64,000 nt of DNA from Lithospermum erythrorhizon (taxonomy: Eukaryota; Streptophyta; Magnoliopsida; Boraginales; Boraginaceae). This document shows positions 37,126 through 47,745 of the stretch, piece after piece; within the stretch, counting starts at the first letter, position 1, and every line of letters begins with the position of its first letter. The position numbers were made by a program, and so were the translations under genes. The stretch lies in contig JADFUC010000870.1 in the NCBI GenBank assembly GCA_019722365.1, positions 124,001-188,000 of the forward strand, read 5' to 3'. Under the pieces are notes generated by a model, which saw only the letters and a list, made by a program, of their open reading frames with translations, was not told where the DNA came from and ran no database searches.

Positions 37126-39897
37126 TGTAATAACCCGTTACGAAAAAAAAAAAAAATTAAATTTTTTCGGTCGGTGGGACCCGGGAATAGTATAATTTTT
37201 TTTCGATGATGATATTATTTCGTAAAATTTTTGAGCCGAATTTCATTTATAATTTAGTAGTGTTTGCCATGGAAGAATTTTATCTTTGAATCGGGTTCGT
37301 GGAGATTTAAGTACGATAAGCGGAGAATTAACCGAAACCGAACGGGACTCGATTTTTTAAAATATCTTACTTGAGAACACTCTTGGCGTCGTAAAACCAA
37401 GTCGTCATCTTCCTCTTTGTTCATTTGGCGAAATATTCGCCTCCCCTTAAAAATTTCATTTCCATTTCTCTCTTAGATTGTCATTTCCAGGCTTCGAAGA
37501 TCGGTTGTAGAATATTGTTCTCACACGTCGTTACTCTTCAGTTAAGGTAAGAAATTTGAATCTTCGAGATATTTCTTGGGTTTATATAGTTGACTTTTTA
37601 GTTGACTTTTTCATAGTGAATTTTATGATAAATCTTAGTTGGTTATGGAGTTACGTAGCGTATTTGAGTGATGAATTCGTGATTAGAGATCGTTTGAGGG
37701 CGTTATGGTCGAGGGATTATTTTAGGTTTTCGTTGACTTTTTATGTGGATATTTTTATAAGACTTTAAATGTGTAGGAGGTTATATTGGGACCTTATTAT
37801 AGTTGTTATGATGTTAGATTGGTGATTTAAAATTGATTAAAGGGAGTATGTTGAAAAAGTGTAAATTCCAAGTTGAGTTATAATTGATATTTGAATTATA
37901 TAGATTGTAAATTATGAGAAAGGACTTGATGATTAGTTAGAATGACTTATAAATTAGATTTGTAATGAGAAAGTGGTAAGATGGAATTTAGCGGGGAATC
38001 GATTGGGTTGTGTCAGGTGGATTATAATTAGATAGTTTATCCGTCGTATTGGAAATTTGTTTAGAATGGTTCCACAAGAGTTGGTTATGTATCTTCTTCA
38101 CAGAGCCGCCGGTATAGTAGTAGGTCTTGATTATGCTTTACGGGTGTTGTTTAGGCGTTGATCGTGGAAAGAGCGGGTTACCTTGATTGTTTTCGAAGGT
38201 TTTTGCGTAGCTAAGCGAGGTGAGTACTTGTCTACTTGAGATTGTTACTTCACGTACTACTTTGATTTAGCCGATATACATGTTATTGTGATGTGATTAT
38301 GTGAGAATGATGTACATGCCATTGTATTATGATTATGAGAATGATATACATGTAATTGTTGTATGATATGACATGTGATTGTGTTTCTGTGGCGCTGGAG
38401 ATTGCCGGAGGTAAGTAATAGCTTGAACTCTGACTTATATTACGAATTACGTAGCACTTGGCAACGCTGATATGTTATGTGGCCTTGTCGGCACTTTTGA
38501 TATGTTGTGGCCTTGTTGGCGGTTGTGATTGATTTCCGATTGTGGGATGTGTTTCAGGCATGTCTTTTATGTCTTGTTTGGGAGTAAAGTAGTTGTTTGG
38601 GTTATCTGAGAGTTTGAGGTGACTTGAGTATCGGGGGTGACCTATGGTTAGGATTACTAGGGATTAGGTGACTCTCGCTTCCTTGCGGGATGTGGCGCTA
38701 TTGGCCTATCTTCACGGTATAGCGTGCGGTGTGCCTTATACTTTGTGTATAAGTGCGGTGTGCACTTATACTTTGTGTATAAGTGCGGTTTGTATATACT
38801 TGAGGTACTTATAAAGGCGGGTATGACTGTTTTGATCGACTTTCTTTGTGTGCATTGTCGGTGTATTACTATACTACGGTATAGCGTGCGGTTTATTGCC
38901 TTATACGCCCGGTATAGAAGCGGTATGAAGTCTTGATCTTTCTTTGTGTGCATTGTCGATGTGGCCACATACTACGGTATAGCGTGCGGTGTCACGCTTA
39001 TACTTAGTGTATAAGAGCGGTGTGCCTTATACTTTGTGTATAAGTGCGGTTTGGCCTTATCTTTGCGGTATAAGTGCGGGGTGATTATTGGTAGTCCGTT
39101 CTAGCGAGGTAGGCAGTTGAGTATATGCGCATTAGAGGTTGGTATACTTTGGTGGGGATATGAGAGATAGGAGGTTTGATGACTAGAGTTTTAGTCGTTG
39201 TTGGTCGATTGATTTCTTTAGAGTGTGTGCTTCTTTGAACCTTCTATTATATCTTCATATATTATGTCGAGATTTCCCTCACGAATTATGTTGTATGACC
39301 TTTTAGGTAGTCCTGGATATATGTACATTATTCATATTTGACTATTTTATTATTGATTATTTCGTTCCGTATAGGTAAGTTCACCCGCATGTTAAAGTTT
39401 CACTAAGCTTCATGACTTCACGCTTTTCGCATTAGGCGGCATTTCATTTGTGAGTTGTGGGGCGGCAGTTGAGCGAAATTTGAGAGTTTGTTCGAGTGGC
39501 TAGGTGAGCATCGGGTGGCGAGAGAGGATCCTCGCGGTCCCGATTTTGATGTGTTGTCCAATTTTTTGATTGTTGTATTTTCCTTTTGAAACTTTAGCCT
39601 TGTAAATTTGTTGTCATTTTGTATTCGGGATATAGTGCGTATAAATACATTTGGCAGCCTTTAGGCATTACTTTATTTTAGGATATGTTGTGTATATATA
39701 TATATGGGTTTGTCGTTTCGATGTCAATTTGATGGATTATAAATTTAAAAAGCTGTTTGATTTGGGAAACTTGGTGGCCGATCACGTTTTTGGATGAAGC
39801 GAATTGTGTTTTTTAAAGGCGAGTCGTCCATGGTTGGTGACTCTGAATTTCAGTTTTAATGACTCTCACCTCGGGCGTAGGCGCAGGGGTATTCTGA
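37126..39897 (+). mobile_element. 5' LTR of the nested Ty3/gypsy element
   Basis: It begins TGTAATAACCCGTTACG. It contains a pyrimidine-rich leader ending GTTAAGGTAAGAAATTT, which looks like a splice donor, then repeated GTTGACTTTT motifs, ATGTGAGAATGATGTACATG-type repeats (38290-38375) and the palindrome array (38690-39090). The conserved 3' third runs from GTTTCACTAAGC (39404) to the end. It is nearly collinear with LTR2, with many small indels. Confidence 0.8.
38690..39090 (+). repeat. Array of short palindromes in LTR1
   Basis: Perfect hairpins such as CTTATACTTTGTGTATAAG (38735-38753, 38765-38783 and about 39026-39044) and CTATACTACGGTATAG (38869-38884), joined by TGCGGTGTG-like spacers. 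About eight hairpins in 400 bp. The same array recurs in LTR2 and in the LTR at 58965-62744. Confidence 0.85.
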
Positions 39898-39900
39898 TTT

Positions 39901-39911
39901 TGGTATCGAGC
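39901..39911 (+). other. Primer-binding site (initiator tRNA-Met type)
   Basis: TGGTATCGAGC matches the common plant primer site TGGTATCAGAGC except for one missing base. It lies just past the end of LTR1. This fixes the orientation and the LTR/internal boundary. Confidence 0.75.
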
Positions 39912-42900
39912 TTAGGTTTAGGATTCTTGGGTATACGTGGTTGTGTCTTTCTTTGTTTTTCTTTAGTCGGGGGAGAGTGGTGTCTTTTTTGTATAAGTCT
40001 GTGTCTTTTCTTTTGTTCAAGTAGGCGTGAGGATGCCGCTTTAGAGTGCATGGGCGGAGTAGGCGGGGAGTGCCGGAGTAGGGCCGGAGGAGGCCGAGGC
40101 CGGTATGGGTATAGTTGTCGATGAGTGCAGTGGACCGTGAGAGTGCAGGTGCAGTCTTGAGCATGTTGAGAGGTTGAGGTAGACCTCGTAGAGAGTGTGA
40201 ATGCTTTCAATTGGTCGAGCGAGGGGTGAATTCGAGCAAGTTGTTTGACGGTTTACGAAGAGGATCCGCTGAAGTTTTCGAGGGGTTCGCTTGAAAGCGA
40301 GGCTATTGAGTTCATCCGGGACATGAAGTCGATTTTTTGAGCGATGGGGAGTTGTGGGCGAGATGAGAGTGAAGTTGCTACTTATAGACTTGAGGAATTG
40401 CCCGTATTTGGTGGGAGAACTTAGTGCATCTTTGGCTGAGAGGGGAGGTTCATGTTTCTGTGGCGATTTGTTGAGTTCTTCTTTGGTGTGCTTGGGGGCC
40501 ACATGGCGGCCTTGGAGAGAGGCGTTGACCTGGGGTTTGAGGTCGGTGGAGGAGGGAGTACGAGGCGGTTCGGTGATTTGTGCCGACTTCGCCTATGTTT
40601 AGCCAGGTAGGGCAAAGGATCCTTGGGTCGGGGATGGATTGATGTGGGAGATGCGTCGCGGATCACCGCTTATGGGTTACTAGTTTCCGTGCTTTGTGAG
40701 GAATCGCATTTTGAAGATGCAAATGGGTTAGCGAGCAGGAGGCGAGTGGATCGGAGTCGACACGAGGACTTTGTATTCCGGTAGACCTTCTAGCTCAGAG
40801 TTCGGAGGAGACGGACCCGGTAGTCGTCTGGCGGATCCTTGAGTGCTCAGCGATCCGCCGGGGAATTATATTCACTACTCATACACACAGTGGGCGCCTC
40901 TGAGATCAGCCCAGGGGTCAGGTGATCTTCGGGGAGTCAGAGAGGTGTCGTTATTCTGCAGATTGTGGTCGGATTAGGCGCATGCGGCGGATTGCCGGAG
41001 AGGTAGTGCTTATCTTTATCGATGCAGCGGCAGGGGCGTTTGGCGAAGGAGTGTCCCGAACTTCCAGAGGGAGCCCCGGCCACAGTTCCTTTATCGGAGG
41101 CGGTTATCGAGGAAGTCGTGGTGGTGATTGGCCGGCCATGGAGGCGAGATATGGGCTGTAGGACTGAGTCTTAGTGGGTAGCGGCCTGGCCAGGCCAGCC
41201 GAGGCAATTCATGTATTGCGTCGGAAGCGCGGGATACCCCAGTGGTAGCGGGTACATTATTTACGTATGATATTGAGGCCGAGGTGTTGTTTGATTACGG
41301 AAATTTCTTAACGTTCTTTTTATTTCCTGAGAGTTTTATTTACGCCTTATACGTATGTGGTGTGCACTGCACTGTTCCACTTGAGATTATGACACTGTAG
41401 GGAGGAGTCGGGTTAATGTAGATTGGTATATAGAGACTTTCCTTTGATTGTTGGTATTCGGTTGTTGTCTGTTGATTTACTTCCATTTTGAGCTTTACGA
41501 TTTGACCTTATCTTTAGGTATGGATTAGTTGGGGAAACATCATAGCGTTATTGATTGCCATCGGAAAGAGATTACTTTTGTAGGTTCGGGGAGACCAGAT
41601 ATCCGATTTGTGGGAGACAGAAAGATTTTGCCTTCGAGTTTTGTATCAGCAGAGGCTAGGAAGATTGATTCGGAAAGGATGTGTTGGGTTCTTGGGATAT
41701 GTGGTTGATTTGAATAGAAGAGAGCAGACCGGAGGATGTGCGGGTTGTTAGAGAGTTCAAGGATGTTTTTCACGAGGGAGCACGGGTTGCCACTAGAAGG
41801 GGAGGTCGAATTTGCTATTGAGGTTATTCTGATGCGGCACCAATTTCTCTTCCACGTGCAGGATGGCTCCGGCCAGATTGCGAGTGCGGACTCGATTCTG
41901 AGGGGGATTGTTGGACAAAGGGATTCATCAGACCAAGTGTATCTCCGTGGGGTGCACAGTGTTGTTTGTGAAAAAGAAGGATAGTTCGATGAGGGTACAT
42001 TACTGCATTGACTATGACATTTGAATAAGTGATAAGTAGAACCAAAACCCATTTCGAGGGTGTGATTTGTTTGATCGGTGAAGGATGCCAAGGTGTTCTG
42101 AAGATTGATTTGTGATGCAGTTATCATCGGTTGAGGATCAAAGGGGAGATATTCTGAAATCGGCTTTCGATCTCGTTATAGACATTATGAGTTTATAGTG
42201 ATGCCATTTAGTTGACGAAATGCACGGCGTACTTTATGGATTTGATGAACGGGTGTTTCGGGAGTATGCGGATGAGTTTGTGGTGGTATTCATTAATGAT
42301 ATTCGATATATTTATTCTCTGAGGGGAGGAGGAACATAGAGAGGCATTTGCGGTGTGTTGAGGACAGAGACAACACCAATTGTATGCCAAGTTTTTCCAA
42401 ATGTGAGTTAAGTTTGGCGAGGGTGCAATTCTGGGTCATGTTATTTCCGGCGAGGTATTTTGTTGATCCGCGGAAGGTGGAGTTGTGAACAATTGGGGCG
42501 TCCAGCCAAAGTGTGGTGAGGTTAGGAGTTCTTGGGGTTAGGCTGGTTCTTATAGGAGATTAAGTCAAAGTTCTTTTCCTTGATTACGGCGCCATTGACG
42601 AGATTGACCCGAGAAAAGGAGTTCCGTTTATTTGGGATGATACTTGAGGATTTGCTTGAGGGATACTAAAGGGAAGTTGACCCCGGCTCGGTGTTGGCGA
42701 TACCGTAAGTTACGAGGGCCATTGATTTATAGTGATGCTTCGCGTCGAGTTAGAGGTGTGTGTTCGTGCGAGGAGATGGGAAGGTGATTGCCTAAGCTTC
42801 CCGGCCGGTTGAGAAATCACGAGAAGAACTATCGACCCATGATTTTGAGCCCAAGTGGCGATAGTCGGTGCGTTGAAGTTGTGGGAAACGTTATACGTAT

Positions 42901-43100
42901 GAGGGTTAAATGCCGATTTTGCGGTCACAAGAGTTTGAAATATCTTCGGCCCATTAGAGATTTGAATTTGAGGCCGAGAGGAGGTGGATGGAGTTCATCG
43001 GTGATTATGACTTGACATTGAGTACCACCGGGGGGAAGGCAAATGTAGTAGGCGATGCTTTGAGTAGAAAGGGAAATCGAAAGGACCCACGAAGGAGTAA
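39912..43100 (+). pseudogene. Broken gag-protease-RT-RNase H of the nested Ty3/gypsy element
   Basis: Frames shift every few dozen codons. Recognisable in order are: a Gly/Arg-rich gag-like stretch (about 40050-41160); a protease-like VLFDYG (from about 41285); pre-RT VREFKDVF (about 41748-41770); RT pieces with KGFIRPSVSPWGA (about 41918-41956), followed by degraded YRL, FSKID-like and DDI segments (42000-42310); and RNase H pieces (YSDAS near 42730, HKSLKYL near 42925). The last block, DYDLTLSTTGGKANVVGDAL, is at 43003-43062. The last block is the usual RNase H/connection end. No HHCC or DDE integrase motif follows before LTR2 at 43384. No product can be made. Confidence 0.8.
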
Positions 43101-43383
43101 ACGGTGGGAGTTGGTTTTGATGTCGTGCTTGACGATTACCAGCCCGTATGAGGGATTCGACAGTGCTTGTGGACCGAGATCTTAGAATTCCCGGCCCGTG
43201 AGATGAGAGGCGCAGTTGTCGATGCAGGATGTGAGAAGTGGGGTCGGATCAGTTTCACGGTTGTGAGAGTGGAGTTAGTATTGCTGTTGTGTGATGGCTT
43301 GTTTTGTGTTATTATATTGTTGCAGCGATTGTTTGAGGTTATTGTTAAATTTCGAGAGTGAAATTTTATTGGAATGAGTAGAT

Positions 43384-46111
43384 TGTAATAACCCGTTACG
43401 AAAAAAAAAAAAATTAAATTTTTGGTCGGTGGGACAGGAATAGTATAATTTTTTTCGATGATGATATTATTTATTAAAAATTTTTGAGCGAATTTCATTT
43501 ATAATTTAGTAGTGTTTGCCATGGAAGAATTTTATCTTTGAATGGGTTCGTGGAGATTTAAGGGCGATAGGAGAATTAACTTGAGAGCGAGCAGGGACTT
43601 CGATTTTTTAAAAATATCTTGCGAACATCTTCATCGTAAAAACCAAGTCATCATCTTCATCTTGTTCCATTTTTTGGCGAAATATTCACCCCCACCACTT
43701 AAGAATTTCATTTCCATTTCTCTCTTCGATTCTTCGCTCCAAACTCAAAGATCGGTTGTAGAATATTGTTCTCCCCGTCATTCTCTTGAGTTAAGGTAAG
43801 AAATTTCAGAATGCTTTTCGAGATATTTCTTGGAGTTTTTGACTATAGTTGACTTTTAGTTGACTTTTCATAATTAGTTACATGATAAATCTTAGTTGGT
43901 TATGGGTTACGTAGCGTGTTGGTGATGAATTCATTGATTTAGAGATCGTTTGAGGGCGTTATGGTCGGAGTTGACTTTTAGGTTTCGGTTGACTTTTATG
44001 TGGATATTTTATAAGACTTTAAATGTGTAGGGAGGTTATGTTAGGACCTTATTATAGTTGTTATGATGTTAAATTGGTGATTTAAAAAAATTGATTAAAA
44101 GGGTGTTATGTTGAAAAGTGTAAATTCGAGTTGAGTTATAATTGATATTTCGGAGTATAGATTGTAAATTATAGACGATGATTAGTTAGAATGACTTATA
44201 AATTCGATTTATGTAATGAAAGTGGTAAGATAGAATTTAGCCGAGAATCGATTGGAGTTGTGTCAGATGGGATTATAATTGATAGTTTATCCGTCGTATT
44301 AGGCTACATTTAGAGATAGTTCCACCCCAGAGTTGATTTATGTATATCTTCTAGAGCGCCCAGTATAGTAGTAGGTCTTGATTATACTTTAAAATTGTTT
44401 AGGCGTTGATCGTGGAAAGAGGCCGGTTACCTTGATTGTTTTTTCGCGAAGGTTTTTGCGGTAGCTAAGTGAGTACTTATCTCGCAGATTATTCTTTACT
44501 TACTTTGATTTGTGATATACATGTTATTGTGGTGTGATTATGTGAGAATGATGTACATGTCATTGTGTTATGATTATGAGAATGATATACTTGTAATTGT
44601 TGTGTTATGTGATTGTGTTTCTGGCGAAGATTCTTTGGTAAATGCTTGGCTTGAACTCCCAACCCCATATTAAGATTACGTGGCACTTGTGGCACTATTA
44701 TATTATGTGGCCTTGTCGGCACTTTTGATATGTTTATGGCCTTGTCGGTGATTGTAGTTGATTTCAGGTGTGGGATGTTTAGGCTGTCTTTGTATCTTGT
44801 TTGGGAGTAAAGTAGTTGTTTGGGTTATCGAGAGTTTGAAGGGGTGACTTGAGTATCGAGGGGTGACCACATAGTTGGGATTACTAGGGATTGGGTGACT
44901 CTCGCCTGCACCGGGATATGTGGCGCTATTATTTTTATCTGGGTATAGCGGTGTGCATATACTTTGTGTATAAGTGGGTGTGTACCTTACTTTGTGTATA
45001 AGTGCTGATTTTGGCCTTATACTTCGGTATAAGAGCGGGTATGACTACTGTTTGATCGCTTTCTTGTGTGCATTGTCGGTGTGGCCTATCACTACTTACG
45101 GTATAGCGTGCGGTTTGGCCTTATACTTGGTATAAGGCGGTATGAATCTTTATCACTTTCTTTGTGTGCATTGTCGATGTGGCCTATCTTCACGGTATAG
45201 GCGTGCGGTGTGCACTATACTTAGTGTATAAGGCGGTGTGCATATACTTTGTGTATAAGTGCGGTTTTGGCCTTATCTTTAACGGTATAAGTCAGGGGAG
45301 TGATTATTGATTAGTCCATTCCACAGGTAAGAGCGGATTAAGGTATATGCGCGTTAGAGGTTGGTATCTTGGTGAGGATATGAGAGATGGGAGGTTTGAT
45401 GACTAAGGTTTTAGTCGTTGTTGAGTCGATTGATTTCTTTACGAGAGTGTGGCTTTACTTTGAACCTTATTATATCTTCGTATATATTATGTCACACGAG
45501 ATTTCCTACGAATTATGTTGTATGACCTTTTAGGTAGTCACGGATATATGTACATTATTGCATATTTGACTATTCTCTTATTGATTGACTCATTCCGTAT
45601 GGTAGGATTCGCCCCCCACATGTTAAGTTTCACTAAGCCTCGCGAGCACACTTTTCGCATTAAACGGCATTTCATTTGTGCGGGTGTGGTGGCCAGTTAG
45701 GCCAAGAGGCATTTGAGAGTTTTGTTGTTCAGTGGCTAGGTGAGCATCGGGTGGCGGAGGATCCCTCACGGTCGATTTTGATGTGTTGTCAAGCTTGTTT
45801 GATTGTTGTATTTTTCCTTTTGAAACTTTAGCCTTGTCATTTTGCTTCATTTGTATTAGGGATATAGTGCGTATCGTCACATTTGTAGCCTTGCCGGCAT
45901 TACTTTATTTTGGGATATGTTGGCCCAGCCTATATATATGGGTTTTGTGGTTCGATGTCGGTGATGGATTATAAATTTAAAAGCATTTTGATTTAGGAAA
46001 CTTAATTGTGATCATTTTGGATGAAGCGAATTGTGTTTTAAATGAGTCGTCCGTGGTTTGGTGGCTACGGTGTTCGATTTAATGACTCTTTCAGGCTGAC
46101 AGGTCGTCCTG
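43384..46111 (+). mobile_element. 3' LTR of the nested Ty3/gypsy element
   Basis: It begins TGTAATAACCCGTTACG exactly like LTR1 and follows it throughout, including the palindrome array at 44935-45300, where CTTATACTTCGGTATAAG occupies 45016-45033. It ends near GGTCGTCCTG, where family members end GGTCGTTACA. No clear polypurine tract precedes it. Differences from LTR1 appear mostly as 1-5 base gaps. Confidence 0.8.
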
Positions 46112-47745
46112 AGCACACCGCACTTATACCGCAGTATAAGGCACACCGGCATGACTACACTTTCGGTATAAAGCCTTCAGCTTATACACTAAGTATAAGG
46201 CCGCGCCTTATACACTAAGTATAAGGCACGATAGTGTCACATATCACCTTGAGGAAGGAAAGTCACTAAGAGAGAAATCACCGGTAATCCCAACGTAAAG
46301 GTCCTGCAGTCTCAGAATTGCAGGCTCATGCTTGAACAACTCTCTACTCCCAGGCAGGTATTACAGTAACATTAAAACATCCCTGTCGTAAATCAAGCAC
46401 AATCGCCGACAAGACCACAAAGCGTAATAGAAGTGCGGAATGAGGCGCGAAGCGTCTGATAGTGCGATAAGGCCACATAATCTAATAGTCTTGATCAGGA
46501 ATACGGAATTGATATAAGTTGGGAGTTCAGTACATTCTTTACCTCAGTGATCTTCAGCCCACTGAGCACAATCACATAACACAACAATTACATGTATATC
46601 ATTCGTAATCACCTTACCTGATAACATGTATATCACAAATCAAGGTAAGTGCGTAAAGTAACACCCGTGAGATAAAATGCTCACCCTCACTTAGCTACCC
46701 CTTGAGCCTTACATGAGAACTGATGAGGAGTGGCGGCCCTTCCCACGATCAACGCCTAACAAAACACCCAGAAAGTATAATCAAAATCTATTACTATACC
46801 GGCGTTCTAGAGGATACATAACCAACTCTTGGGAACTATCTCTGAACAGTCTAACATGACGGATAAACTATCGAATTATAATCCCATGGACTGCTTAACC
46901 GATCTTCAAACTAAATTCCATCTTTATCGCTACCGTTTAAAATCGACCTATAAGTCACATTACAACGCTAATCATCAGTCATGAGTAACAATCATCTTAA
47001 AATATAAGATTCTCGCTGACTTGGAATTTACACTTTTCAACACCAACACCCTTTAATCAATTTTAAATCACTAATTTAACATCCTTAACAACTATAATAA
47101 GGTCCCCGATATAACCTCCACACACATTTAAAGTCTTATAAAAATATCATATAAAAAGTCAGCAGAAAACCTAAAAGTCAACTCGGCCATGCGTCCTCGA
47201 AGCGATCTACAAATCACGAATTCATCGCCCCTTATCGTCCACGGAGACCCACCAACCAACTAAGATTTATCACATAAAATTCAATTATGGAAAAGTCAAC
47301 TAAGTCAACTATGGAAACCGAGAAATATCTACCGAAAGACTTGAAATTTCTTACGCCTTTCGAAGATGATGGGGAGAAAAGATATTCTGATGCCAATTTG
47401 GCGACGTGAAGAGAAATGAAAAACCATTTTTTAAGGGGAAGGGAATAAATTTCGGCCAAAACAAGAAAAAAATGAAGATGATGAAAAATTGTTGTGATGA
47501 TGTTGGAGAATAAAAGCATTCAAGATATTTTAAAAACCTGAGTCCCGTTCGGTTTAAGTTAATTCCTCCTTCATTTTCATCTCACGAACCGATTCAAAAG
47601 TAAAATTATTCGCGGCAAACACTACTAAATTATAAATGTAATTGGCCCGAAAAATTTTGAAATAATATTATCATCGAAGTGGTATCACATCCGGGTCCCT
47701 TGCCAGGCCGAAAAAATTAATTTTTTTTCGTAGCAGGTTATTACA

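Larger units (their letters stand above)
37126..46111 (+). mobile_element. Ty3/gypsy retrotransposon nested in a related LTR
   Basis: LTR-internal-LTR structure: LTR1 37126-39897, interior 39898-43383, LTR2 43384-46111. The target duplication is AGGCA (37121-37125) and AG-CA (46112-46115, one G missing). A primer site follows LTR1. Pol order PR-RT-RNase H indicates Ty3/gypsy type. At about 9 kb with 2.7-kb LTRs, the interior of 3.5 kb is too short for a full gag-pol, and no integrase is visible. Coding pieces are riddled with frameshifts. Confidence 0.82.
36194..47745 (-). mobile_element. Minus-strand solo LTR split by a nested element
   Basis: The left part (36194-37125) is the 3' half of a minus-oriented LTR. 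The right part (46112-47745) is the remaining 5' half, ending GGTTATTACA, the complement of TGTAATAACC. The two halves are separated by the plus-strand element 37126-46111. Flanks TAGGA (36189-36193) and TAGAG (47746-47750) could be a mutated 5-bp duplication. Together the halves make an LTR of about 2.6 kb, matching the others. Confidence 0.75.

Noticed and set aside
38690..39090. Regular short repeats with spacers, superficially like a CRISPR array
   Set aside because: The host is a plant, the repeats are palindromes inside an LTR, spacers are themselves repeated, and the same array occurs in several LTR copies.
39804..40602. Several overlapping 100-150 codon frames on both strands
   Set aside because: They lie in the GC-rich leader and gag remnant of the Ty3/gypsy element. 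Low-complexity Gly/Arg or Pro/Thr translations are frame shadows.
41540..42127. 195-codon minus-strand open frame
   Set aside because: It is antisense to the broken protease-RT region. The sense strand carries the recognisable motifs.
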